The notes: generated by a model not told the origin, from the sequence alone. A stretch of DNA of 9,211 nt from Akkermansiaceae bacterium UBA985 (GCA_002292185.1 DBBL01000112.1:20173-29383), one strand, 5' to 3'. Shown: positions 1-8,323, numbered from the stretch's first letter. Translations and numbers: made by a program.

Positions 1-948
1 TTTTCCCGTGGTAATGATCCTTCGATTTACCGTGAGCGCAAGGCAATGGGCGCGGCATTGGTTGATCAGGTCTACAAGTCGATCGGTGAAGACTTTGATA
101 AAACGGTTTTTGCCTTTATCCCCAATACGGCGGAAACGGCATATTATGGATTTCTTGATGGCTTGCGCTTGTTGCGCAGGCAGCAGGTGCGCGCTGAGAT
201 TTTAGAGGCGTCACAAAAAGGAGTGCTTACCGAGGAGCTGCTTGATGGGCTCATCATGCGCAACTGGCCACGTGGCGAGAAAGCGGTGCATAAGGACATC
301 AAGATGCGCACCTTTATTTCCCAAGAAAAAGGCCGGGCACAGCTGGTTTCCCATGTTTATGACATCACCTATGATTTGGTGAAAGAGGGCGATGCCCTGG
401 TTGCGTTGGATGATTCCATCGTGCGTGGTACGACGCTCAAGGAGTCGATTCTTAAAATCCTCGCCAGAACTAATCCACGTAAGATCGTTATTTGCTCAAC
501 AGCCCCGCAGATCCGTTATCCTGATTGCTACGGTATCGATATGTCGGAGTTGGGTAAATTTATCGCTTTTCAGGCAACGGTTAATCTCATCAAGCGCACT
601 GGAAACAACCAGCTGCTCGAGCAGGTGTATCAAGCCTGTAAAGCTGAGCTCAAAAAGCCGAGTGCTGAGCGCATCAATCAGGTGAAACGTATTTACGAAG
701 ATTTCTCCGATGAGCAAATTTCTGCAGAAATCGGCCGCATGGTCAGCCCCGAGGACATCGATTGGAGTGGTGAAGTTGAGGTCGTTTATCAGACCATTGA
801 AAACCTACGTGCCTGTATTAAAGGCCCTTGTGGAGACTGGTACTTTACCGGTGATTACCCCACCCCTGGTGGTTTTGCTACGGTCAATCTGGCCTATGTC
901 CGCTGGTATGAAGGTGCAGACGGGCGCAGTTACGATCTGCCTCTGTAG
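1..948 (+). CDS. purF: Amidophosphoribosyltransferase, C-terminal half (5' end outside window)
   Basis: PurF catalyses the first committed step of purine synthesis: PRPP plus glutamine gives 5-phosphoribosylamine, in the cytoplasm. The reading frame is open from base 1, and the residues before the first ATG (position 46) already match the family (FSRGNDPSIYRERKAMG), so the gene continues left of the window and 46 is not the start. The 315 visible residues hold the phosphoribosyltransferase domain. The PRPP-binding loop LDDSIVRGTT lies at fragment residues 136-145 (about bases 406-435), followed by the YGID segment near 529-540. The C-terminus has GDWYFTGDYPTPGG and ends in RSYDLPL, which resembles the long PurF class of Bacteroidetes/Verrucomicrobia rather than the E. 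coli form. The N-terminal glutaminase domain with its catalytic Cys is not visible. The CxxC pair that binds an iron-sulfur cluster in Bacillus PurF is not conserved. Identity is very secure; the subclass is inferred from memory. Confidence 0.95.
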   Translation, partial: FSRGNDPSIYRERKAMGAALVDQVYKSIGEDFDKTVFAFIPNTAETAYYGFLDGLRLLRRQQVRAEILEASQKGVLTEELLDGLIMRNWPRGEKAVHKDIKMRTFISQEKGRAQLVSHVYDITYDLVKEGDALVALDDSIVRGTTLKESILKILARTNPRKIVICSTAPQIRYPDCYGIDMSELGKFIAFQATVNLIKRTGNNQLLEQVYQACKAELKKPSAERINQVKRIYEDFSDEQISAEIGRMVSPEDIDWSGEVEVVYQTIENLRACIKGPCGDWYFTGDYPTPGGFATVNLAYVRWYEGADGRSYDLPL

Positions 949-962
949 TGCTTGAGCTCGCT
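946..962 (+). repeat. Copy 1 of a degenerate intergenic TTGAG motif
   Basis: TAGTGCTTGAGCTCGCT begins with the purF stop codon. It matches TAGTACTTGAGTCGCT at 1012-1027 apart from one substitution and one indel, and resembles the bases beginning at the leuD stop (4360-4377). No function is known to me; it may be chance. Confidence 0.35.
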
Positions 963-1011
963 TGGCCAGTTAGTTACTGAGTGATGATCTGATTACTACT
1001 CTGAGTGCCAT

Positions 1012-1027
1012 TAGTACTTGAGTCGCT
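1012..1027 (+). repeat. Copy 2 of the degenerate intergenic TTGAG motif
   Basis: TAGTACTTGAGTCGCT lies 25 bases before the GTG start of the OB/HD gene. It is the near-identical partner of 946-962 in the same 103-base gap. The bases between are also loosely repetitive: TTACTGAGTG near 974, then TTACTACTCTGAGT near 993. I see no clear promoter or terminator in this gap. Confidence 0.35.
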
Positions 1028-1051
1028 GTTATGAATGTTTAGCGTAAAGGC

Positions 1052-2086
1052 GTGCAACATCTTACCATTGCCTGCCTCAAGCAAACCGCTGGGACCTCAG
1101 CGTTGGCTGCTAGCTTTGACGCTCAGCTCGAGCGTAGAGTGGAACGAGAAACTAAGACGGGAAAACCGTTTTATGAGATTTTTCTCGTTGATGGAACTGG
1201 CGAAATGAAACTTAAGGTATGGGACAATCGTCCTCAGTTCACTGCTCTGCAGGAAATAGCTGACGGCAGCTTGTTGCGTTTTAGCGGGGAGTGGACACAA
1301 AACCAATATGGCCTTGATTCTGGTAAGTGGGACATGCGCAGGCTCAACGAGACAGAGGGGGCCGAGTTTCTCGCGGGGGACCCTGAGACCAAAGCCAGAC
1401 AAGATGCGGATTGGACAGATATTGAGCGCATGCTCGGTGAGATTGCAGACCCAAGATTGCATGAAGTTTGTGCTGAATTTGTCTGTCAGTATGGCGATCG
1501 TTTTCGACGGAGTGCAGCCGCACGCAAAAACCATCACGCCCGCCGCGGCGGTTTAGTTGAGCACGTTGCTCAGATGATGAGGGCAGCTGAGGCGATGTGT
1601 TCGGTTTATACCGCACTGAATCGTGACCTGCTCGTCGCCGGTGTAATGTTCCATGATTGTGGCAAGATGTGGGAAAACAATTACCCTGAAGTTGGTTTCA
1701 GCCAGCCCTTTAGTCTTCCTGGTGAGATGCTCGGGCATATTCCGCTCGGTATTGAAGCCGTCAATAAGCTCTGGCGTGATGTGATGGAAAAACCCTGTGC
1801 CGAGGGCTGGAAGGAGCTCGAGCCAGCCACCGCGGATATCCACCTGCATATACTTCATCTCATCGCTAGCCATCACGGTACGCATGAGTGGGGGTCGCCC
1901 ACCTTGCCCCGCACGCCTGAGGCGATGGCCTTGCATTACATCGATAATATGGATGCGAAGTATGAGATGATGCGCATGGGCTACGAAAGTTCGCCCGAGA
2001 TTGCGCCTGGCATCCAGGATCGTCAGTTTCCCTTACCTGCCAGTTTGGTTAAACCACTGGCACATTTTTCGGCAGATAAGGCATAG
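1052..2086 (+). CDS. OB-fold / HD-domain protein, YhaM-type 3'-5' exoribonuclease family
   Basis: The 344-residue protein has two domains. Residues about 5-105 look like an OB-fold nucleic-acid-binding domain (KTGKPFYEIFLVDGTGEMKLKVWD at 35-58). Residues about 155-310 form an HD metal-dependent phosphohydrolase domain, with candidate metal ligands H171 (GLVEH), H201-D202 (MFHDCGK), H229 (LGHIP), H274/H275 (ASHHG) and D298 (YIDNMDAKYE). This order and the SHHG and DNMDAK motifs match the YhaM family, whose Bacillus member degrades RNA and single-stranded DNA from the 3' end with a divalent metal. The start is GTG at 1052: an in-frame TAG lies four codons upstream and no in-frame ATG is near. 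AAAGG is present but only one base before the GTG, too close to be a normal ribosome-binding site. The gene lies 103 bases after purF in the same direction and may share its transcript. Family is well supported; exoribonuclease activity is inferred, and another HD hydrolase activity is possible. Confidence 0.8.
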   Translation: MQHLTIACLKQTAGTSALAASFDAQLERRVERETKTGKPFYEIFLVDGTGEMKLKVWDNRPQFTALQEIADGSLLRFSGEWTQNQYGLDSGKWDMRRLNETEGAEFLAGDPETKARQDADWTDIERMLGEIADPRLHEVCAEFVCQYGDRFRRSAAARKNHHARRGGLVEHVAQMMRAAEAMCSVYTALNRDLLVAGVMFHDCGKMWENNYPEVGFSQPFSLPGEMLGHIPLGIEAVNKLWRDVMEKPCAEGWKELEPATADIHLHILHLIASHHGTHEWGSPTLPRTPEAMALHYIDNMDAKYEMMRMGYESSPEIAPGIQDRQFPLPASLVKPLAHFSADKA

Positions 2087-2120
2087 ATGCTTGCTGCACG
2101 AAGTCGGGCATCGTCGCTTG

Positions 2121-2138
2121 AGTGCACGCTTTTGCACT
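2121..2138 (+). other. Small perfect hairpin in the gap before leuC
   Basis: AGTGCA and TGCACT form a perfect 6-bp stem around a 6-base loop. No T-run follows, so it is a poor fit to an intrinsic terminator. It overlaps the end of a 17-codon reading frame (2087-2140) that starts directly after the stop of the upstream gene. A role in leuCD control is speculation. Confidence 0.3.
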
Positions 2139-2206
2139 GAAATGTAAGCTCGTTGCGCCTAAAACGTGCCTTAGGGTGCATCTAGACGGGCTTTTGGCGG
2201 CTGTTT

Positions 2207-2235
2207 TTGTGCTTGGCTCGCTTCGCTGATATTTT
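2207..2235 (+). promoter_or_regulatory. Possible promoter for leuCD
   Basis: TTGTGC (2207-2212, 3 of 6 to TTGACA) and TATTTT (2230-2235, 4 of 6 to TATAAT) are separated by 17 bases, about 75 bases before the leuC start. The 224-base gap is the most natural place for a leuCD promoter, but the hexamers are weak and no operator or T-box was recognised. The rest of the gap (2139-2310) shows nothing else I can name. Confidence 0.2.
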
Positions 2236-2310
2236 ATGACGGAGCGGGACAATCCATGTTTGCGTTTCGCCGAAGATGCGCTATGAACCCCCCTCAGCAA
2301 ATCAAGAATC

Positions 2311-3723
2311 ATGGCAAAAAACTTATATCAGAAGGTATGGGACGAGCATACTGTAGGAACTCTCCAAGATGGCCGTAACCAGTTATTTATCGGTACACAC
2401 CTGATTCACGAGGTGACTAGTCCGCAGGCATTTGGCATGTTACGTGACCTCAATTTGAAGGTTAAATATCCTAAGCGCACCTTTGCTACAGTGGATCACA
2501 TCGTGCCTACGGATAATCAGCAGCGTCCATTTGCGGATCCTCTGGCTGATGCCATGATTACTGAGCTGCGCAAGAATGCTGAGGAATTTGACATTACCTA
2601 CTTTGACCTCGCATCTGGTATGCAGGGCATCGTGCACGTGGTAGGACCTGAGCAGGGAATCACGCAGCCAGGCACTACGATTGCATGTGGTGACTCTCAC
2701 ACAGCGACACATGGTGCATTTGGTGCCATTGCTTTTGGTATCGGCACAACCCAGGTGCGCGACGTATTGGCAACGCAGACCATTGCCATGGAGGGCCTGA
2801 AAGTGCGCCGTATCAATGTTGACGGCGAGTTGAGTCCCGGTGTCTACGCCAAGGATGTGGCACTGCACATCATCAGACTACTCGGTGCTAATGGCGGTAT
2901 TGGTTACGCCTACGAATATGGTGGTAGCATTTTTGATGGTTTCACGATGGAGGAACGCATGACGGTTTGTAACATGTCCATCGAGGGTGGAGCCCGCTGT
3001 GGTTATGTTAATCCCGATGCCACGACCTTTGAATTCCTCAGAAATCGTCCTTACTCACCCAAGGATACGGAGTGGGATTCTGCAGTTGAACGCTGGCAGT
3101 CCTACGCTTCCGATACTGATGCTCAGTATGATGATATCGTTAATATCAATGCAGCAGACATCGAACCCACCGTAACTTGGGGTATTTCTCCCGATCAAGG
3201 GGTGGCTATTTCTGAGTCCATCCCAGATCCTGCTCAGGCCAAGAATGAGGTTGAGCGCGCAAGTATCGAAGAGGCTCTTGAATACATGAAGCTGCCTGCA
3301 GGTGCTGCCATTAAAGGCACCCATGTAGATGTCGCTTTCATCGGTTCTTGCACCAACGGGCGTCTCTCCGATTTCCGTGAGGTGGCCAAGTACTTGAAGG
3401 GCTACAAGGTTGCAGAGGGAGTCAAGGCGCTGGCCGTTCCTGGTTCTCAGATCACCGCAGTCATTTGTAAAAAAGAAGGACTCGACAAGATATTCATCGA
3501 CGCAGGTTTTGAATGGCGTGAAGCGGGGTGTTCAATGTGTTTGGCGATGAACCCCGACAAGCTCCAAGGTGACCAGCTTTGTGCCTCGTCCTCAAACAGA
3601 AACTTTAAAGGCCGCCAAGGAAGCCCAACGGGCCGCACGGTGTTGATGAGCCCACTGATGGTAGCCGCTGCTGCGATCAAGGGTGAGATTGCCGATGCTC
3701 GCGAGGTGTTTGCTGTGAACTGA
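2311..3723 (+). CDS. leuC: 3-isopropylmalate dehydratase (isomerase) large subunit
   Basis: LeuC is the iron-sulfur catalytic subunit of isopropylmalate isomerase. With LeuD it converts 2-isopropylmalate to 3-isopropylmalate in leucine synthesis, in the cytoplasm. The 470-residue length is normal for the family (about 466 in E. coli). The three [4Fe-4S] ligands are present as C347 (GSCTNGR), C407 and C410 (GCSMC). Other aconitase-family signatures are the HEVTSPQAF segment near 33-41, the [13 protein letters not shown] motif at 127-139, and the conserved [20 protein letters not shown] stretch at 424-443. The start at 2311 gives [13 protein letters not shown], which matches the usual LeuC N-terminus. 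No Shine-Dalgarno sequence is seen before it. The gene is intact and is followed after 42 bases by leuD. leuA and leuB are not in this window. The close match to bacterial LeuC makes homoaconitase or methylcitrate-type dehydratase unlikely. Confidence 0.97.
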   Translation: MAKNLYQKVWDEHTVGTLQDGRNQLFIGTHLIHEVTSPQAFGMLRDLNLKVKYPKRTFATVDHIVPTDNQQRPFADPLADAMITELRKNAEEFDITYFDLASGMQGIVHVVGPEQGITQPGTTIACGDSHTATHGAFGAIAFGIGTTQVRDVLATQTIAMEGLKVRRINVDGELSPGVYAKDVALHIIRLLGANGGIGYAYEYGGSIFDGFTMEERMTVCNMSIEGGARCGYVNPDATTFEFLRNRPYSPKDTEWDSAVERWQSYASDTDAQYDDIVNINAADIEPTVTWGISPDQGVAISESIPDPAQAKNEVERASIEEALEYMKLPAGAAIKGTHVDVAFIGSCTNGRLSDFREVAKYLKGYKVAEGVKALAVPGSQITAVICKKEGLDKIFIDAGFEWREAGCSMCLAMNPDKLQGDQLCASSSNRNFKGRQGSPTGRTVLMSPLMVAAAAIKGEIADAREVFAVN

Positions 3724-3741
3724 TACTAACTCGATTTTTAT

Positions 3742-3765
3742 AAGACTAAGACCAAGACTAAGACC
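3742..3765 (+). repeat. Perfect tandem repeat (AAGACY x4) abutting the leuD start
   Basis: The 12-mer AAGACTAAGACC occurs twice without a gap, and each copy is itself two AAGACY hexamers. The array ends on the base before the leuD ATG (3766), so it fills the place where a Shine-Dalgarno sequence would be. It makes up more than half of the 42-base leuC-leuD spacer. It could be a slippage-prone tract that sets leuD translation, or an A-rich initiation region; both are inferences. Confidence 0.85.
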
Positions 3766-4362
3766 ATGTCCATTCCATCTATTACTCAAGTTTCCGGCAC
3801 TGCAGTTTATATTCCAGGCGCAGATATTGATACCGACCGCATCATCCCTGCGCGTTATCTTCGTTGTGTGACCTTTGACGATCTCGCTGAGGGTCTTTTC
3901 CGCGATGTGCGCACTGACCCTGATGGCAAGCCGCTCAATCACCCTCTTGATGACCCTCAGTTTCAGGGAGCGAGTGTCATGCTTTCTGGTCCAAACTTCG
4001 GTTGTGGTTCCTCACGGGAGCACGCACCACAGGCGATCCGACGTGCCGGTTTTGATGCCGTCATCGCGGAGAGCTTTGCAGAGATTTTCTTTGGTAACTC
4101 TACGGGACTTGGCATGCCATGTGTATGTGCATCCGCTGAGGAGATCACAGCGCTTGGAGCTGCAGTTCAGGCCAATCCTAAGCTTGAGGTTAGCATTGAT
4201 CTTGATGCCATGACAGCCAGTTACGGTGATACGACCATTAAGGTGACCATGCCAGGCTCCGCTCGTGAGGCGCTCATGTCAGCTCGTTGGGATCCGATTC
4301 AGGAATTACTCGATAACAGTGATTCCATCGAAACAAGAGCTGAAGCTCTGCCCTACGTTTAG
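3766..4362 (+). CDS. leuD: 3-isopropylmalate dehydratase (isomerase) small subunit
   Basis: LeuD is the swivel-domain subunit that pairs with LeuC and contributes to substrate recognition. The 198 residues are typical for the bacterial subunit (about 200). Conserved features are [13 protein letters not shown] at 20-32, the [15 protein letters not shown] block at 77-91 with the substrate-contacting GSSRE loop, and [13 protein letters not shown] at 104-116. The C-terminus ([13 protein letters not shown] and on) looks complete. The ATG at 3766 is chosen because the protein begins shortly before the conserved swivel fold and leuC ends 42 bases upstream. Translation presumably depends on coupling to leuC or on a non-Shine-Dalgarno mode, since the upstream bases are a tandem hexamer repeat. 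Transcription converges with metH 57 bases downstream, with no recognisable terminator between. Confidence 0.97.
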   Translation: MSIPSITQVSGTAVYIPGADIDTDRIIPARYLRCVTFDDLAEGLFRDVRTDPDGKPLNHPLDDPQFQGASVMLSGPNFGCGSSREHAPQAIRRAGFDAVIAESFAEIFFGNSTGLGMPCVCASAEEITALGAAVQANPKLEVSIDLDAMTASYGDTTIKVTMPGSAREALMSARWDPIQELLDNSDSIETRAEALPYV

Positions 4363-4377
4363 TGCGTTGAGCGTGCT
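4360..4377 (+). repeat. Post-stop copy of the degenerate TTGAG motif after leuD
   Basis: TAGTGCGTTGAGCGTGCT starts with the leuD stop codon and resembles the bases at the purF stop (946-962). TGCGTTGA recurs at 4382-4389, and TGCACTA occurs at 4406-4412 and 4416-4422. So the 57-base convergent gap is largely short direct repeats. No hairpin with a T-run is seen on either strand. Confidence 0.35.
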
Positions 4378-4419
4378 GACTTGCGTTGATCGCGAGTGCG
4401 CGGCCTGCACTACTCTGCA

Positions 4420-7400
4420 CTAGTAACCCATCCACGGGGAAAGCCATTTTTCGGCTTCCTCGACACTCCAGCCTTTGCGCTTAGCATAGTCTTCTATTTG
4501 GTCCTTCTGCAGCTCGCTGATGGCAAAGTAGTGGCTCTCTGGATGAGATAGGATAAGGCCGCAAACGGCAGCTCCTGGGTGCATGGCACAGGACTCGGTG
4601 AGCTCAGTGCCAGTGGCGGCAGTGGCATCAAGTAAACGGAAGAGAGTGCGTTTCTCGGTGTGGTCTGGTTGGGCTGGATAGCCTGGGGCAGGGCGTATGC
4701 CTTGGTATTTTTCGTGGATGAGCTCGCTATGGTTGAACTCATTGGGGCGCTCATAGCTCCAGGCAACGCGGGCACGGTGGTGGAGTAGTTCGGCAAAGGC
4801 TTCGGCTAAGCGGTCGGCGATGGCTTGAACCATAATGGCGGAATCAAGCTCATGGGCATCACGCAGCTCGGCGGCCCATTCATCAGCTCCATGGATACTG
4901 ACAACAAAGGCACCGAGGTGGTCTGGGTGAGTATCAGATATGAAATCACTGAGGGCGTAGTTGGGTTTGCCCGATTGTTTTTCCATCTGCTGGCGCAGGG
5001 TATGGAAGGTGGCATTTTGCTCTGGCAGAATGATGTCGTCACCATCTGCTTTAGCAGGGTAAAAACCATAGATGCCTTTGGCGGTGAAACGTTTGCTTTC
5101 TACGATGCTTTCAAGAAGTTCTTGAGCATCCTGGTAGAGCTTGTCAGCAACTTTGGCAGCTTCCGCGTTTCTCGTTTTGAGAGTTTTAGTTTCCCGATCC
5201 CAGACACCTCTGAGCTCCCAACTGTGAAAGAAGGGGGTCCAATCAATGTAATCGACAAGTTCGCGCAGTGACTGGTTCTTGATGACGCGCGTGCCGGTGA
5301 ATTCTGGTATGGGAGGATGGTAAGAACTCCAATCGATGAGTTTTTTATTGGCCCGAGCTTTGACTAGGCTGACTGTTGCTTTGTCTTTTTTGTTAAAGGT
5401 CGCACGGAGCTTTTCGTGCCGCTCTTCGTTTTTGCTGATGAAGTCATCGCAGCCATTGTCGCTGAGCAGAGAAGTGGTGACTGGCACCGAGCGCGAGGCG
5501 TCGAGTACGTGAATGATGGGGCCGGAGTAATGAGGTGAGATCTTTACCGCGGTGTGGGCTGGGCTGGTGGTAGCACCGCCAATGAGGATAGGTGTGCTAA
5601 GCTCACGGCGCTCCATTTCCTTGGCAACATTGATCATTTCATCAAGGGATGGTGTGATCAGTCCGGAAAGACCGATGACGTCCACCTGCTTGGTGGCGGC
5701 TACCTCGAGGATTTTTTCACAGGGAACCATGACGCCCATATCAATGACCTCAAAGCCGTTGCATGCGAGAACCACACCGACAATATTTTTGCCGATGTCG
5801 TGCACGTCGCCTTTGACAGTGGCCATCAGGATGCGGCCAGCGGTCATCGATTTCTCTGCCTGAGCGATAGCATGAACCTCTTCTAGATCGCTGTCCTTGG
5901 CCATCAGCTCGGCCGCAATCTGAGTGACTTTGATGAGCTTTTCCTCTTCCATGAAAGGCTCGAGGTGAGCCACGGATTTTTTCATCACACGGGCGGATTT
6001 CACCACCTGAGGAAGGAACATCTTACCGGCACCAAAGAGATCACCGACAACACCCATGCCGTCCATCAGTGGGCCTTCGATAACCTTCAGCGGGACTTCG
6101 TATTTTAATCGAGCCTCTTCCGTGTCTTCTACGATGAAGGTATCGATGCCTCTGAGTAGAGCGTGCTCGAGGCGCTTCTCTACCGTGGTCTCGCGCCACG
6201 AGAGGTCTTCAGCCAAGGTTTTCTTTTTAATGCCTCTGAATTGCTCCGCAAAGTCGAGCAGTCGTTCGGTGGCATCGGGGTCGCTATTGAGCAGGACGTC
6301 CTCGACGTGCTTGAGAAGCTCAGGTTTGATTTCATCGTAGACTTCCAGCATGCCTGCGTTGACAATGCCCATGTCCATACCGGCCCTGGTGGCGTGATAA
6401 AGGAAGGCTGAGTGCATTGCTTCACGCACCGGGTTGTTACCACGGAAGGAGAAGGATACGTTAGAAACACCGCCGGAGATTTTGGCGCCGGGAAGGTTTT
6501 GCTTGATCCACTTAGTGGCATTGAAAAAATCGACCGCGTAGTTGTTGTGCTCTTCAATACCGGTGGCAACGGTAAGAATATTGGGATCAAAAATGATGTC
6601 CTGTGGGTTGAAGCCAACTTCATCCACAAGAATACGGTAGGCGCGCTCACAGATGCGGATTTTCTCCTCGTAGGTGGCAGCCTGCCCCTTTTCATCAAAG
6701 GCCATGACCACGGTGGCTGCGCCAAACTTCATGATGGTGCGGGCGTTCGACTTGAAGGCTTCCTCACCCTCTTTGAGGGAGATGGAGTTGACGATACCCT
6801 TGCCTTGAAGGCACTTGAGGCCAGCGTGAAGAATTTCCCATTTTGATGAGTCCACGGTGATCGGCACCTTGGTGATGTCTGGCTCGGATTGCACCAAGTT
6901 GAGGAAGCGGGTCATCATCTCAACGCCATCGATCAGACCGTCGTCAAAGCAGATGTCGATTACGGGGGCACCGTTCTCAACCTGCTGACGCGCTACAGCG
7001 AGAGCATCCTCAAGTCGGCCATCCTGGATCATTTTTCTGAACACAGGGGAGCCGGCAACATTGGTGCGCTCACCAATCATCAGGAAGTTTTTACCTTCAG
7101 AGTGATTATAGGGCTCTGTGCCAGAGAGGCGCAGGAGAGGTTCAATGGTAGGGCGCTTACGTGGAGTTACCCCCTTAACGGCGCGTGCGATCGCTTCGAT
7201 GTGCTCGGGAGTGTTGCCACAGCAGCCGCCTGCGAGGTTGATGAAGCCAGACTCAGAGAAGTCCTTGAGCTTATCATGCATGTCCTCTGGTAAGAAAGGG
7301 AAGCCGGTAGGGGAGAGAGGGTCCGGCATACCGGCGTTCGGGTAGCAGGAGACAAAGGCCTCACAGCAGCGTGAAAGTTCCGAGATGAACTGGCGCATTT

Positions 7401-8238
7401 CATCGGGGCCGAGTGAGCAGTTCAGGCCGACGGCGAGTGGCTTGACGTGGGCTACGGCGTTCCAAAGTGCTTCCACTTTTTGGGCAGAGATCATGGTTTC
7501 TCCACCTCGGCCAACGGCTGCGGAGATGATGACCGGAAGGGTGAAGCCGTCTTCTTCGAAGACATCCTGGCAGGCGACCAAGGCGGCTTTGGAGTTGAGC
7601 GCGTCGAAGATGGTTTCCACCATGAGGATGTCGACACCACCCTCTACGAGTGCACGGATCTGGCGTTTGTAGTCCTCGTAGACTTGATCGAAAATAACGG
7701 TGCGAAAACCCGGATCATCGGGGTCGACTGCGGCGTTGTTGAGGCCGACGGTCATCGGTCCGATCGCTCCGGCAACGTAACGCTTAATGCCGGTGGCTTC
7801 AGCGACTTCATCACAGGCTGCGCGGGCCAATTTAGCTGACTCCACGTTGAGCTCATGAGCGAGATCCTTGAGGAAAGGATCATCCATGATTTTCTGATAG
7901 AAATCGGGGTCCTTGCGACCTTCGCCAGACTCACGGGGGTCTTCGACAAAAAACTCAGATTGGGCGATGGAGGTTGCCGAGAAGGAGTTGGTCTCAATGA
8001 TGTCTGAGCCAGCTTCAAGAAAACGGCGGTGGATGTCGCTGATGACATCGGGGCGTGTCAGTGTAAGGATGTCACCATTGTTAAGGATGTCCTTGTCTGT
8101 ATCTTTAAAGCGTTCCCCGCGGGCGTCTTCTTCTGTGAGGCCATAGCCACGGATGGTGGTGCCCATGGCTCCATCGAGCATGAGGATACGCTCTTCAAGC
8201 GCAGTGGTGAGTTCGGCGGTGGCGTCAGGACGTGGCAT
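4420..8238 (-). CDS. metH: Cobalamin-dependent methionine synthase (5-methyltetrahydrofolate-homocysteine methyltransferase)
   Basis: MetH moves a methyl group from methyltetrahydrofolate through cobalamin to homocysteine, giving methionine and tetrahydrofolate. All modules are present in 1272 residues. The homocysteine domain (about 10-355) has zinc ligands C274 ([10 protein letters not shown]) and C339-C340 ([10 protein letters not shown]). The folate domain (about 382-645) has [14 protein letters not shown] and [13 protein letters not shown]. The cobalamin cap is about 675-765. The B12 Rossmann domain (about 800-935) has the axial-ligand motif D811-x-H813-x-x-G816 and [13 protein letters not shown]. 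The reactivation domain (about 955-1272) has IDWTPFF and the SAM-binding RPAPGY at 1182-1187. Compared from memory with E. coli MetH (1227 residues) it carries about 25 extra residues near 97-122 and about 27 near 767-796. The ATG at 8238 places the N-terminus normally before LDGAMGTTI. No Shine-Dalgarno sequence or B12/SAM riboswitch is seen upstream. It is preceded on its strand by prfA, 188 bases away, and may have its own promoter. Confidence 0.98.
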   Translation of the reverse strand: MPRPDATAELTTALEERILMLDGAMGTTIRGYGLTEEDARGERFKDTDKDILNNGDILTLTRPDVISDIHRRFLEAGSDIIETNSFSATSIAQSEFFVEDPRESGEGRKDPDFYQKIMDDPFLKDLAHELNVESAKLARAACDEVAEATGIKRYVAGAIGPMTVGLNNAAVDPDDPGFRTVIFDQVYEDYKRQIRALVEGGVDILMVETIFDALNSKAALVACQDVFEEDGFTLPVIISAAVGRGGETMISAQKVEALWNAVAHVKPLAVGLNCSLGPDEMRQFISELSRCCEAFVSCYPNAGMPDPLSPTGFPFLPEDMHDKLKDFSESGFINLAGGCCGNTPEHIEAIARAVKGVTPRKRPTIEPLLRLSGTEPYNHSEGKNFLMIGERTNVAGSPVFRKMIQDGRLEDALAVARQQVENGAPVIDICFDDGLIDGVEMMTRFLNLVQSEPDITKVPITVDSSKWEILHAGLKCLQGKGIVNSISLKEGEEAFKSNARTIMKFGAATVVMAFDEKGQAATYEEKIRICERAYRILVDEVGFNPQDIIFDPNILTVATGIEEHNNYAVDFFNATKWIKQNLPGAKISGGVSNVSFSFRGNNPVREAMHSAFLYHATRAGMDMGIVNAGMLEVYDEIKPELLKHVEDVLLNSDPDATERLLDFAEQFRGIKKKTLAEDLSWRETTVEKRLEHALLRGIDTFIVEDTEEARLKYEVPLKVIEGPLMDGMGVVGDLFGAGKMFLPQVVKSARVMKKSVAHLEPFMEEEKLIKVTQIAAELMAKDSDLEEVHAIAQAEKSMTAGRILMATVKGDVHDIGKNIVGVVLACNGFEVIDMGVMVPCEKILEVAATKQVDVIGLSGLITPSLDEMINVAKEMERRELSTPILIGGATTSPAHTAVKISPHYSGPIIHVLDASRSVPVTTSLLSDNGCDDFISKNEERHEKLRATFNKKDKATVSLVKARANKKLIDWSSYHPPIPEFTGTRVIKNQSLRELVDYIDWTPFFHSWELRGVWDRETKTLKTRNAEAAKVADKLYQDAQELLESIVESKRFTAKGIYGFYPAKADGDDIILPEQNATFHTLRQQMEKQSGKPNYALSDFISDTHPDHLGAFVVSIHGADEWAAELRDAHELDSAIMVQAIADRLAEAFAELLHHRARVAWSYERPNEFNHSELIHEKYQGIRPAPGYPAQPDHTEKRTLFRLLDATAATGTELTESCAMHPGAAVCGLILSHPESHYFAISELQKDQIEDYAKRKGWSVEEAEKWLSPWMGY

Positions 8239-8267
8239 GGGCTATGAATAAAAGATTTACTGGCCGG

Positions 8268-8296
8268 AATCTAGAGACAAAACAGGGAAAAAACAA
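8268..8296 (-). promoter_or_regulatory. Possible metH promoter
   Basis: Read leftward, TTGTTT (8296-8291, 3 of 6 to TTGACA) and TAGATT (8273-8268, 4 of 6 to TATAAT) are 17 bases apart. Transcription would start about 20 bases before the metH ATG. The match is weak, but the stretch is AT-rich and abuts an inverted repeat, as expected for a regulated promoter. Confidence 0.22.
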
Positions 8297-8297
8297 G

Positions 8298-8323
8298 AAC
8301 AAATCTACATATCTTGATTTGTT
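8298..8323. promoter_or_regulatory. 8-bp inverted repeat upstream of metH, candidate operator
   Basis: AACAAATC and GATTTGTT form a perfect inverted repeat with a 10-base spacer. A further half-site GATTTGT follows directly at 8324-8330. The element lies 60-85 bases upstream of the metH start, next to the possible -35 hexamer, in the 188-base prfA-metH gap. Such symmetry fits a dimeric repressor or activator site. No regulator is identified. As RNA it could also be a weak AU-rich hairpin. Confidence 0.4.

Noticed and set aside
1553..1936. 127-codon frame on the minus strand
   Set aside because: It lies inside the well-supported HD domain and has no family resemblance.
2087..2310. T-box or intrinsic terminator in the leuC upstream gap
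   Set aside because: No T-box core sequence was found, and no GC-rich stem followed by a T-run. The TTTTT near 2204 is not preceded by a convincing stem.
2283..2378. 31-codon frame starting at an ATG 28 bases before leuC and overlapping its start
   Set aside because: It is out of frame with leuC and has neither a ribosome-binding site nor a recognisable product. It is kept only as a possible but unsupported upstream frame.
2311..4362. LeuCD as homoaconitase or another aconitase-family dehydratase
   Set aside because: Subunit lengths, cysteine positions and the conserved blocks match bacterial isopropylmalate isomerase closely.
6412..6846. Long open frame (144 codons) on the plus strand opposite metH, and several similar ones between 4825 and 8247
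   Set aside because: They are fully antisense to a strongly conserved MetH sequence, and their translations show no recognisable domain. They are by-products of metH codon use.
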